Positions 45,551 to 53,678 of a DNA stretch of 64,000 nt are shown one piece after another. The position numbers and the translations under genes are program-made. The stretch is from Lachnospiraceae bacterium C1.1 (GTDB lineage Bacteria > Bacillota > Clostridia > Lachnospirales > Lachnospiraceae): assembly GCA_030434875.1 (NCBI GenBank), contig JAUISW010000001.1, positions 3,233,501-3,297,500 on the forward strand. Direction: 5' to 3'. Below the pieces are notes generated by a model, which worked only from the letters and a program-made list of their open reading frames with translations, was not told the DNA's origin and did not search any database. The number at the start of each line of letters is the position of its first letter. Position 1 is the first letter of the stretch.

Positions 45551-45581
45551 AAGATAACACTTAAAGTGAACTTTAAGTCAA
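45551..45581 (-). promoter_or_regulatory. MerR-type operator inside a 19-base promoter spacer
   Basis: TTGACT (45576-45581) and TATCTT (45551-45556) are 19 bases apart, longer than normal, and between them lies the palindrome ACTTAAAGT-GA-ACTTTAAGT... on 45559-45578. MerR activators twist such long spacers to allow transcription. Confidence 0.88.
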
Positions 45582-45686
45582 GGGTTTTTATAAATTTTTT
45601 ATCTTTTAATATATTGAAGCATCAAATAAGATCTGTTCATTCTTTTTCTGAAATATCTCAATAATCATCTTCATCAGGGCAATAAA

Positions 45687-45817
45687 GAATCCTGCTCCGC
45701 AGGATTCTCCGCGCAAGCGCGGGAGCCGCAGGCTCTTCCTATCCGCGCTTGACGCATCATACGCACGCAGTGCGTTTTTTGCATTATGGGGAATTCCATC
45801 GGAATTTCCTATAATGC
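45687..45817. repeat. Cluster of intergenic hairpins
   Basis: In order: GAATCCTGC/GCAGGATTC (45687-45707), CCGCGC/GCGCGG (45709-45722), CGCAC/GTGCG near 45762, and a long imperfect stem GCATTAT...GGAATTCC-atc-GGAATT...ATAATGC (45780-45817) flanked by T and A runs. No gene is present. It lies between the MerR promoter and the serpin terminator. Confidence 0.75.
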
Positions 45818-45851
45818 AAAAAAACAGGCAGAATCTTTGATTCCGCCTGTT
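45818..45851 (-). terminator. Terminator of the serpin gene
   Basis: AACAGGCGGAATC pairs with GATTCTGCCTGTT (one G-U) around AAA, then seven T. It starts nine bases after the serpin stop. Confidence 0.92.
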
Positions 45852-45859
45852 CAATATCC

Positions 45860-47218
45860 TTATAAATTATTTACTCTTCCTGTAAATACTATCACTCCGC
45901 TTTCTTTATCCCTTATTACAAAAAGGAATGGTCTGTTAACCTTGAACTCAGCTTTTTCCATAGGCATTGCGGAAGTTACTTTCATAATCTCTTCTGTTAC
46001 CGCTGCCGCTCGGCTTCCTTCCTCGTCTACTTCGATCTTTGCCTGATGAGCTATGTCTGAGATCATAAGATTTTCAGCAATCTTTGAGAAATCTGCATTT
46101 TCAGAGAAGGCAACTTCCATGCCCATATCTGAAAGTGCCTTTTTTAACCCGTCAAATTTAAGATCCATAGTAAATTTAGGCAAAGCAAACTCTACCTCTG
46201 TCTCCTCAGCACTGTCCAATGCCTCGAAAATTCCATCAGCATTATCTCCTGTAAATACCTTTGAAATATCTGATGACTCATCCGAACTCATAAAGATATC
46301 CATCTCAAAATTACTGTTACTATATGGAACTGCCAGTCCTGTAACCCCGTCCTTATCATCAAGATATCTAAAATAGCCATCATCTAAATGCATCATATCC
46401 ACAGAACTCTTTTCAGAACTTCCGTTAAAATCTTCCTTGAATGTATTATCAGCGGAAAATTTATCCTGCCATTCACCATAGAAATATACAGCATTTAAAA
46501 TATCCGCAACTGTATCACTGTCTGCCTGGGATTCATATCCCTCAATTAAATTTTCTGTCTTTTCATTTACCCATTCTGTAATCTCTGACTTAACAGCATC
46601 TGTACCATTCTTAAAATCAACTGTCTTTAATTCTCCGCCAAAGTAAAACTCAGCAGGTTTTAAGAAATCAGTCTCAGCATTATCAGCCAGTGTCAGAGAC
46701 TTATCAATCCATATAGAATTTGCTGTAGTAAGTTTTGCAGTTTCACTGGTCTCTTTGTCTCTGAAAAGCTTATACTGCTGCTCAAAGCTTTCAAGATCTT
46801 CAATTCCAAGAACAGATTCCATAGCAGATTTTGTCTCGCCATCTGCTCCAAGATCTGTCATTGCAAGAGCAGATTCTATACTGTATGCGGAATAGAAGAT
46901 ATTTTCATCACCCGCTGCCTTATATAACTTCCAGTTAAAACTATTTACTGCATTTTTAATACTGTCATCCATGCTTTCTGCCTCTGCTAATTCTGCACTA
47001 TCTCTTCCGCCTTCTTCTGATGCATCTGAAGCCTCTGTGCTTTCAGCGGATGCTTCCGTTTCAACTGCCTCGCTGCTTTGAGCTTCAGAAGATGCCTCTG
47101 CTGAACTATCAGATGCCTCTCCTTTTCCTACTGCCTGAGAATTATTCTTTGAAGAACTGCATCCCCAAATGCAAAGTGCGATCACACCAAGTAAACCCAT
47201 TACAATAATCTTTTTCAT
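45860..47218 (-). CDS. Serpin-family serine protease inhibitor, secreted
   Basis: The N-terminus is a signal sequence (MKKIIVMGLLGVIALCIWGC) with a likely lipid-anchored cysteine, then a Ser/Glu/Ala linker to about residue 85. The serpin fold follows: NIFYSAYSIESALAMTDLGADG, LNAVYFYGEWQDKF, and the reactive loop region VDEEGSRAAAVTEEI, with the small-residue hinge (GSRAAAVT) of inhibitory serpins. The scissile bond probably lies in EEIMKVTSAMP. C-terminal NRPFLFVIRDKESGVIVFTGRV matches the family. It is the last gene of the operon, 17 bases behind rsmI, with GGAGG eight bases before the ATG. Confidence 0.95.
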   Translation of the reverse strand: MKKIIVMGLLGVIALCIWGCSSSKNNSQAVGKGEASDSSAEASSEAQSSEAVETEASAESTEASDASEEGGRDSAELAEAESMDDSIKNAVNSFNWKLYKAAGDENIFYSAYSIESALAMTDLGADGETKSAMESVLGIEDLESFEQQYKLFRDKETSETAKLTTANSIWIDKSLTLADNAETDFLKPAEFYFGGELKTVDFKNGTDAVKSEITEWVNEKTENLIEGYESQADSDTVADILNAVYFYGEWQDKFSADNTFKEDFNGSSEKSSVDMMHLDDGYFRYLDDKDGVTGLAVPYSNSNFEMDIFMSSDESSDISKVFTGDNADGIFEALDSAEETEVEFALPKFTMDLKFDGLKKALSDMGMEVAFSENADFSKIAENLMISDIAHQAKIEVDEEGSRAAAVTEEIMKVTSAMPMEKAEFKVNRPFLFVIRDKESGVIVFTGRVNNL

Positions 47219-47235
47219 ACGAATCTCCTCCTGAT

Positions 47236-48075
47236 TTATTTTAAAAGAGCATTGTAAATATCTCTTTTAGAAACTCCTCTATCTTTTGCAGCCTGTTTCA
47301 TTGCCTCCTTTTTATCCATTCCCTTATTTATATACGATTGAACATGCTCTTCAATGGTCATATCTTCAAAAACTGCCGCTGCCTCAGCCTCGATCTCAGC
47401 TCTTGATCTTCCCTCGATCACAAGTACATATTCACCTCTGGGCTCCGCCTCGCTGTAGTAATCCACAGCATCCTGCAGATTTGTACGCATTATATCCTCA
47501 TGCTTTTTTGTAAGTTCCCTGCAAAGCGATATCCTGCGGTTTCCAAAATATTTATAAAGATCTGCCAGTGTCGCCTTTAAATGATGCGGCGCCTCATAAA
47601 GGATCAATGTTCTTGTATCCTGAGAAATTTCCTCAAGGATAATTTTTCTGTCTTTATTTTCCCTCGGAAGAAAACCCTCAAATGAAAATCTTCTTGTGGA
47701 AAGTCCGGAGAGAGTGAGTGCTGTAATTACCGCCGATGCTCCCGGCAATGATGTTACAATTATCCCGGCCTCAGCGCACTTCTGAACCAGTACTTCTCCC
47801 GGATCTGATATTGCCGGAGTTCCCGCATCCGTTATCAGGGCGATATTTTTGCCGTCAAGAAGCATCCTTACAAGCTCATCGGCTTTTTCATATTTATTAA
47901 ATTCGTGATAGCTGGTCATTGGGGTATGTATATCAAAGTGGGTTAAAAGCTTCCTGGAATTTCTGGTATCCTCGGCTGCAATTATGTCAACCTCTTTCAT
48001 ACAATTTATAACACGCTCTGTCATATCCCCAAGATTTCCTATCGGAGTAGCGCAAAGGTATAACTGTCCTGACAT
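47236..48075 (-). CDS. rsmI: 16S rRNA (cytidine1402-2'-O)-methyltransferase
   Basis: RsmI methylates the ribose of C1402 in 16S rRNA. The sequence shows the family's LYLCATPIGNLGDMTERVINCM, AAEDTRNSRKLLTHF and VTSLPGASAVITAL motifs and has a normal length of 279 residues. The start follows GAGGAA by about six bases; the frame begins two codons earlier with TTG. It follows trmN as in Bacillus. Confidence 0.96.
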   Translation of the reverse strand: MSGQLYLCATPIGNLGDMTERVINCMKEVDIIAAEDTRNSRKLLTHFDIHTPMTSYHEFNKYEKADELVRMLLDGKNIALITDAGTPAISDPGEVLVQKCAEAGIIVTSLPGASAVITALTLSGLSTRRFSFEGFLPRENKDRKIILEEISQDTRTLILYEAPHHLKATLADLYKYFGNRRISLCRELTKKHEDIMRTNLQDAVDYYSEAEPRGEYVLVIEGRSRAEIEAEAAAVFEDMTIEEHVQSYINKGMDKKEAMKQAAKDRGVSKRDIYNALLK

Positions 48076-48092
48076 TAACAATTCCTCATATC

Positions 48093-48842
48093 TTAATAAC
48101 CGTAAATATCATAAATTTCATCTGTATATTTTCCGGCTTCTTTATATATAATAAGCGGTTCTTCAACTGTTAGCTGCTCTCCGCCGCCGCGTCTTCCTTC
48201 TATAAGAACCATATTTGCCGGCTTATCCGCGAAAGGGTGGATCATTTTCATGCGTTTCGGCTCTATCCTGTACTTACGCATCATTTCAAAAATTCCCACT
48301 AAGCGATTAGGTCTGTGCACCATATAAAGTGCTCCCTGTGGTTTTAGAAGCGCCGATGCCGCAGCAACTACATCTTCAAGAGTGCACAAAAGCTCATGAC
48401 GTGCTATCGCCTTGGGCTCATGCGGATTGAGCAGAGCCTTTCCTCCTGTCATATAGGGAGGATTTGTCGTTACCGTATCAAATGATGATTTCTTAAAAAG
48501 CTTTGCTGCTTCCTTTATATCCCCGGTAACTATATCTATTTTTTCCTCTAAAGCATTTAATTCAACGCTTCTTCGTGCCATATCAGCACTTTCTTCCTGG
48601 ATTTCGAGTCCCGTAAAATGACTTCCTTCGGTTTTCGCTTCCATAAGGATCGGTATGATTCCCGTTCCGGTTCCTAAATCTATCGAAATTCCGCCTTTTT
48701 TTACGCCGGCAAATCCCGATAAAAGTACAGCATCCATCCCAAAACAAAATTTTTCCGGATTCTGTATAATCCCGTAGCCGTTTCTCTGAAGGTCATCAAT
48801 CCTCTCACCGGCTTTTAATTCAATCGTTCTTTTCTCCGTCAT
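48093..48842 (-). CDS. trmN: tRNA1(Val) (adenine37-N6)-methyltransferase family
   Basis: This 249-residue SAM-dependent methyltransferase has motif I LGTGTGIIPILM and the adenine-N6 motif NPPYM. Its family (YfiC/TrmN6, YabB in Bacillus) modifies A37 of tRNA-Val. A GTG two codons upstream is also open. It overlaps the ricT end by 23 bases with only a weak ribosome site, so translation is likely coupled. Confidence 0.93.
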   Translation of the reverse strand: MTEKRTIELKAGERIDDLQRNGYGIIQNPEKFCFGMDAVLLSGFAGVKKGGISIDLGTGTGIIPILMEAKTEGSHFTGLEIQEESADMARRSVELNALEEKIDIVTGDIKEAAKLFKKSSFDTVTTNPPYMTGGKALLNPHEPKAIARHELLCTLEDVVAAASALLKPQGALYMVHRPNRLVGIFEMMRKYRIEPKRMKMIHPFADKPANMVLIEGRRGGGEQLTVEEPLIIYKEAGKYTDEIYDIYGY

Positions 48843-50115
48843 TTTCACTTATCTTGCTTGGCTTCTCAGTATTATTGTCCTTCTTTTGCTTCTTATTTTT
48901 GAAGTTATTGCCGCCATCCCGTTTTTCTTTATCAAAACGCTGATTCTTGTCAAAATTCTTCTTTGGCTTCTTATCAAAGTTTCGCCTGTTATTATTTTTA
49001 TCCTGGTTCTTTTCCGGATTTTTTTCCTGGCTTCTATCCTGATTGTTTCCAGAGTTCTTATCCTGATTTTTATTCTGATCCCTGTTCTGGGACTTATCTC
49101 TGTTTTTATCAGCTTTCTTCTGGTTATTTCTATTCTGGTTTTTCTGATTCTTCTGAGGCTGCTGCTCCTGCTTTTCTTCCTTAAGCTCTTCCACAAGCTC
49201 CTCCACAGGAATATCAGCTTCCTTCAGAGCCTCTTTCTCTCTCTTATCTTTTTCTTTTTTCTGCTTTTCCTTTGCCCAGTTTGAAGTGCCTTTTTTATGA
49301 TGAGCTACAAAATCAAGATTCTTAACCTCGTATTCCCTGACCTCTTTTTCATCACCCTGCTCGATCAGAACCTTTACCTTCTGTCGCAAAACATTAACAG
49401 ACTGTACTTCTCCGGAAATACCCTCTTCCTTATCAGTAACAATATCGCCTATTGAAGGAAGGGCAGCATTCAGCTCTTCATAAGTTTCCTCTTCATTCTG
49501 CAGGCAGCACATGAGTCTTCCGCACATACCGGATATCTTTGTAGGATTGAGTGAAAGATTCTGTTCCTTCGCCATTTTTATTGAAACCGGCTGGAAATCA
49601 GAAAGGTATGTGTGACAGCAGAGCGGTCTTCCGCAGATACCATATCCGCCTAAGATCTTGGTCTCATCACGGACACCTATCTGTCTTAATTCAATTCTTG
49701 TCCTGAATACACTTGCAAGATCCTTTACAAGCTCTCTAAAGTCAATTCTTCCATCTGCTGTAAAGTAAAAGAGAAGTTTATTGCTGTCAAAAGTATACTC
49801 TGCATCGATAAGTTTCATATCAAGCTCATGTTTGCGGATCTTCTCCTGACATACCTTAAAAGCTTCACGCTCTCTTACCCGGTTATTTTTTTCCGTTTCA
49901 ACGTCATTCTCATCAGCCATTCTTATAACTGCCTTAAGAGGGGAAACTATTTCTTCCTCGGAAATTTCCCTGATATCTGAAACCGCTGTTCCGAATTCAA
50001 CACCCCTTGCAGTTTCAACTATTATATTGTCTCCCCTTTTTATATCAAGATCACCCGGCGCGAAATAATATATTTTTCCGGCCATGCGGAATCTTACACA
50101 TACTATCTTAACCAT
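48820..50115 (-). CDS. ricT: RicT/PSP1 protein with long disordered tail
   Basis: The first 280 residues match RicT (YaaT), which with RicA and RicF supports RNase Y maturation of mRNAs in Bacillus and binds Fe-S. The Cys ligand regions are ILGGYGICGRPLCCHTYL and MCGRLMCCLQNE. From about residue 285 a tail of about 150 residues follows, almost only K, N, Q, D, R and E in repeats such as NQDKN and KNRDKSQN. It is probably disordered and may bind RNA. Bacillus RicT (about 275 residues) has no such tail. The start overlaps the holB end by eight bases. Confidence 0.93.
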   Translation of the reverse strand: MVKIVCVRFRMAGKIYYFAPGDLDIKRGDNIIVETARGVEFGTAVSDIREISEEEIVSPLKAVIRMADENDVETEKNNRVREREAFKVCQEKIRKHELDMKLIDAEYTFDSNKLLFYFTADGRIDFRELVKDLASVFRTRIELRQIGVRDETKILGGYGICGRPLCCHTYLSDFQPVSIKMAKEQNLSLNPTKISGMCGRLMCCLQNEEETYEELNAALPSIGDIVTDKEEGISGEVQSVNVLRQKVKVLIEQGDEKEVREYEVKNLDFVAHHKKGTSNWAKEKQKKEKDKREKEALKEADIPVEELVEELKEEKQEQQPQKNQKNQNRNNQKKADKNRDKSQNRDQNKNQDKNSGNNQDRSQEKNPEKNQDKNNNRRNFDKKPKKNFDKNQRFDKEKRDGGNNFKNKKQKKDNNTEKPSKISENDGEKND

Positions 50116-51109
50116 TCTCTCTGTTTCCTTTCATCGTCAGAAATAGAAGTTCCATCGTCATATCAAAATTTACATTTGACGTAAGTCTGCTTCTGACTGT
50201 ATTTATCTCTTCCATGACTGTGTTTATCTTCTCATAGCTCATGGTCTTTGCCTTAGTCCCTATCAGTAGTTCCTCTCCGGAAAATACTATTTTTGCATCA
50301 TCTCCCGCTGCCTTTGTATAAAGCACATCTCTCATAAATAACAAAAGCATGTCGAGATAATCATTTATCCTGTCTTTATATTCCGAAGCCTTTTTAATCG
50401 AATCATTAATATCCGTAAAGGAAAATTTTGTTATCCCCTCTACGACCCTTAGGATCTCATTTTTTAAGCCCTCAAAGGCTTCATCTTCTATAAGGGCTTT
50501 TGCTCTTCCGAGCGACCCTCCTGAAAAAGCCGCTGCTATTTTTGCCTGTCTTTCTGAAATTTCACCTTTGTTTTTCAGATAATCCTCTATAAGTTTTTCA
50601 GATACCGGTCTCATTTTAAGCGTTACAGATCTTGATCTTAACGTTGGCAAAAGCTTCATCTCATTATCTGTAAGAAGTATGATCACCGCATAATGAGGCG
50701 GCTCTTCTAAAGTTTTTAAGAGTGCATTCTGTGCCTGAGGATTCATCAACGATGCATCAGGCACTATGTAGACTTTTTTTCTTCCCGTATAGGGTTTGAT
50801 ACCGATATCCCCAACCAGCTGCTGCCTTATTTCTCCAACACTTAATGTTGCCGGCTTCTCATGACTTACAGTGATGATATCCGGATGATTTCCGCTTTTA
50901 GCCATTGCACAGGAATGACAATGACCGCAGGGATTATCTCCTCCCTCTTCACAAAGAAGAGTCTCTGCAAAGATTCTTGCAAGTGTTCTTTTCCCGGACA
51001 TCGGCTGTCCATCAAAAATATATGCATGGGAAACTCTCTTTTCCCTTATTGCTCCCTGAAGGAAATTTACAGCTGTCTGCTGCCCAATTATATCATAAAA
51101 CGACGACAT
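50108..51109 (-). CDS. holB: DNA polymerase III delta-prime subunit
   Basis: HolB is part of the clamp loader. It has an AAA-type P-loop GQPMSGKRT (about 34-42), a zinc module CxxCHSC (CGHCHSC, about 61-67), and ALLKTLEEPP with RSRS (sensor 1 region). The length of 333 residues is normal. It is preceded by yaaR and followed by ricT as in Bacillus. Confidence 0.95.
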   Translation of the reverse strand: MSSFYDIIGQQTAVNFLQGAIREKRVSHAYIFDGQPMSGKRTLARIFAETLLCEEGGDNPCGHCHSCAMAKSGNHPDIITVSHEKPATLSVGEIRQQLVGDIGIKPYTGRKKVYIVPDASLMNPQAQNALLKTLEEPPHYAVIILLTDNEMKLLPTLRSRSVTLKMRPVSEKLIEDYLKNKGEISERQAKIAAAFSGGSLGRAKALIEDEAFEGLKNEILRVVEGITKFSFTDINDSIKKASEYKDRINDYLDMLLLFMRDVLYTKAAGDDAKIVFSGEELLIGTKAKTMSYEKINTVMEEINTVRSRLTSNVNFDMTMELLFLTMKGNRENG

Positions 51110-51110
51110 C

Positions 51111-51554
51111 CTACATCAGAAGGTCTATCAGCATGCCCCTTATCTCACCGATAAGTCCGAGCACAACGATATTATCCTTCTCCTCCTTCATGAGTTCTTC
51201 CGCAAGCTTATCCAGATTCTCATCTACTTTTCGGATTATTCCGTAGACTCTGTGACGGCCTCTCCTGTCGAGGAAATTCTCTCTCGAAAACTTATGTGAA
51301 CGATTAATTACCTCGTTCATAAAGCCCTTTATGAGAGACCGGTATTTTCTCATATCCGTTATATTCTTGCGTTTTTTTATCTTCTCACCCTGCATGGTTA
51401 TTTCATTCATCATCAGTGTGAGTCTTTCCTGCAGATCCTTCTCTCCTATATTACTCATCAGGGCAAATTTAAAATCTTCACCCGAAACATTCTGAGTATC
51501 CTTAACTTCTTCTGCAGCTTTAACCTGTTGTAATTGATTGACCTTTATATCCAT
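51111..51554 (-). CDS. yaaR: YaaR family protein (DUF327)
   Basis: This 147-residue protein fits DUF327: FKFALMSNIGEKDLQERLTLMMNEITMQGEKI, YRSLIKGFMNEVINRSHKF, RVYGIIRKVDENLDKLAEELM and a hydrophobic C-terminus. The function is unknown. The family is constantly found before holB, which is the case here. Confidence 0.93.
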   Translation of the reverse strand: MDIKVNQLQQVKAAEEVKDTQNVSGEDFKFALMSNIGEKDLQERLTLMMNEITMQGEKIKKRKNITDMRKYRSLIKGFMNEVINRSHKFSRENFLDRRGRHRVYGIIRKVDENLDKLAEELMKEEKDNIVVLGLIGEIRGMLIDLLM

Positions 51555-51606
51555 AATTCCGATATACCCCTCCGAATAAATCGAATTTTATAATCCGTCT
51601 TTATCC

Positions 51607-52206
51607 TTAATCTGCGTTCCGCTTCTGCTCATTTCTGATAAAATCCGAAATCTCGCTTACACATTTTTTCAGATCTTCATTTATAAAGATTCTCTCAATT
51701 CCGCATTCTTTTATTTTTTCTTCTGAAAAGTCATCACTGTCGGAAACAAAACGTCTGCACATTTCCTTATATTGTGGGATCTCACGTTTATCTTCCCTCG
51801 CAATAGCCCTCATAAGCCTGCTTCTGTCAGCACAATCGATAAAAACCGGCTTAACCTTCTCAATTCCGAAGTATGCCTTAAGGCTGCTGTATGACTCTAA
51901 GGTTCCTGTCATTATGATATCTTCATCAGCTTCGAAGCTTCCATCATCAGCCGTAAAATAATGCCAATCCCCCATAATAGTATTATAACAGCGTTCCTCA
52001 ATTATTTCCTTATTTTTTCTGTATTTAAGGTATTCTTCATCCGAGACAAAATGATATTCAGAGCCATCTCTTTCTCCGTCTCTCATAGGTCTCGTCGTAT
52101 AAGAAACATAATTTTTAAGCTCTAATGATCTGTCCGTTAAAAGTTCTCTGTAAACAGTATCCTTACCAGTGGAACTTTTCCCTATTATTACAAATATATT
52201 AGCCAT
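51607..52206 (-). CDS. Guanylate kinase-like nucleoside monophosphate kinase
   Basis: This 199-residue P-loop kinase has Walker A GKSSTGKDT (about 9-17), the GMP-binding YVSYTTRPMRDGERDGSEYHF and the later RAIARE arginine finger region. It resembles guanylate kinase but is divergent. In Bacillus this position is held by thymidylate kinase (tmk), so a substrate change or a second role is possible. It lies between the PLP decarboxylase and yaaR. Confidence 0.85.
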   Translation of the reverse strand: MANIFVIIGKSSTGKDTVYRELLTDRSLELKNYVSYTTRPMRDGERDGSEYHFVSDEEYLKYRKNKEIIEERCYNTIMGDWHYFTADDGSFEADEDIIMTGTLESYSSLKAYFGIEKVKPVFIDCADRSRLMRAIAREDKREIPQYKEMCRRFVSDSDDFSEEKIKECGIERIFINEDLKKCVSEISDFIRNEQKRNAD

Positions 52207-52217
52207 TTTTCCTGCCT

Positions 52218-53642
52218 TTAACGTGCCAAGATCCTGAATTCTCCCTCAGCGGCACCTATTATATTTATTCCTTCATTCTGCATATTTGAAATTTCTTCTA
52301 TTAAGTCGCGGCTTACGATCTCGCCGGGAACTATCAGCGGAATATCCGGTGGATATGCGTATACCCATGAAGCTGCGGTCTTACCCTCTGCCTTTTCAAA
52401 ACTGTATTTTAAGGATTTGGATTCCAAAGCCTCCTGTATCCTTACAGCTATACCGGGCTTCAAAAATCTTTTTCCGGATTCTCTCTTTATAGTCGATTTC
52501 ACATTTCCAATCTTCCCTGCTGAAATTTCATTATCTATCTCTCTTAAAGCTGCCTTCAAACGTTTAAATGCATCATCAGTATCCATTATTCCCGTCATTA
52601 AAAGGCAATAATCCATAGCTGCCATTTCCGCCTGCAGATGATATCTACTCCTTAATATATCATAAAGTTCTCTTCCGGTCATTTTATCAGAAGCTATACA
52701 GAGCTTAGTTCCGTCAAAAGCCAATATATTTTCCCTGCCTTTAACTTCATCACCGATTATCTTTATATGCTCATATTTTTCTCCTCTGATATCTCTAAGA
52801 TTTTTTATAAGCTTTGAAAATCTATCTTTGCCCTCATCTTCAAGCAGTTTTATACAGTTATCTATCCCCGCCATAAAAAGATAAGAAGGTGATGATGTCT
52901 GATAAATAGAATAAAACTCTCTTAAGAGATCTCTGTCAATTATATTTCCTGAATAAAGCAGCGCTGCGGTCTGTGTAAATGTCGGCAGAGTTTTATGTAA
53001 ACTTATTATGGTAACATCTGCATATTCCGCTGCCGTCCTGATGCCATAGATACCGTCAAATTCTTCATTTATTCCAAAGTGTGCTCCGTGCGCAGCATCT
53101 ACGATCAAAGGAATATTATTCTCATGACATATATCCGCTATTGATTTTATATCCGAAAGCATTCCCTCGTATGTAGGCGAAGTTATAAATACAGCTTCCG
53201 CGTCAGGATTATTTTCTATTGCATCATTTATATCTCTAGGATCTATGCCTCCATTCATGGCATATTCATTTATATATCCCGGGTATATATAGACAGTCTC
53301 TAAATTCCTTAAAAAAGCTGCATTATATGCACTTTTATGAGAATTCCTTGCCATTATTATCTTTCCGTTACGTTTTACCGCCGCAGATATCGCAGTCAAA
53401 ATTCCCGATGAAGAACCATTTATTAAAATGTCGGCCTTTTCCGAATGAAAAAGAGCAGCCATTTTTTCCTGAAGCTTTTTTATGATCCCGTCAGGATGAT
53501 GCATATTGTCAAAATCATCTATTTCCGTGATATCAAAAGAAAAGGCAGCGTCGAAGATAGACTTCGACGGCTGCCTTTTGTGTCCCGGCATATGAAACGG
53601 ATAATAATCCGACTTGCTTAAATCTTTAAGTTCTTTATACAT
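52218..53642 (-). CDS. Orn/Lys/Arg decarboxylase-type PLP enzyme
   Basis: This 474-residue protein belongs to the fold-type I amino acid decarboxylases of the short Bacillus SpeA/YaaO kind. It opens with YYPFHMPGHKRQPS, has the PLP lysine in ISLHKTLPTFTQTA and VDAAHGAHFG for the cofactor Asp/His. It likely makes agmatine or cadaverine; the substrate cannot be told. AAAGG lies six bases before the ATG. In Bacillus yaaO also lies just before tmk and yaaR, so the order is conserved. Confidence 0.92.
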   Translation of the reverse strand: MYKELKDLSKSDYYPFHMPGHKRQPSKSIFDAAFSFDITEIDDFDNMHHPDGIIKKLQEKMAALFHSEKADILINGSSSGILTAISAAVKRNGKIIMARNSHKSAYNAAFLRNLETVYIYPGYINEYAMNGGIDPRDINDAIENNPDAEAVFITSPTYEGMLSDIKSIADICHENNIPLIVDAAHGAHFGINEEFDGIYGIRTAAEYADVTIISLHKTLPTFTQTAALLYSGNIIDRDLLREFYSIYQTSSPSYLFMAGIDNCIKLLEDEGKDRFSKLIKNLRDIRGEKYEHIKIIGDEVKGRENILAFDGTKLCIASDKMTGRELYDILRSRYHLQAEMAAMDYCLLMTGIMDTDDAFKRLKAALREIDNEISAGKIGNVKSTIKRESGKRFLKPGIAVRIQEALESKSLKYSFEKAEGKTAASWVYAYPPDIPLIVPGEIVSRDLIEEISNMQNEGINIIGAAEGEFRILAR

Positions 53643-53678
53643 ATTAAACCTTTATACATGTCCGTTTCGCATAAAATA

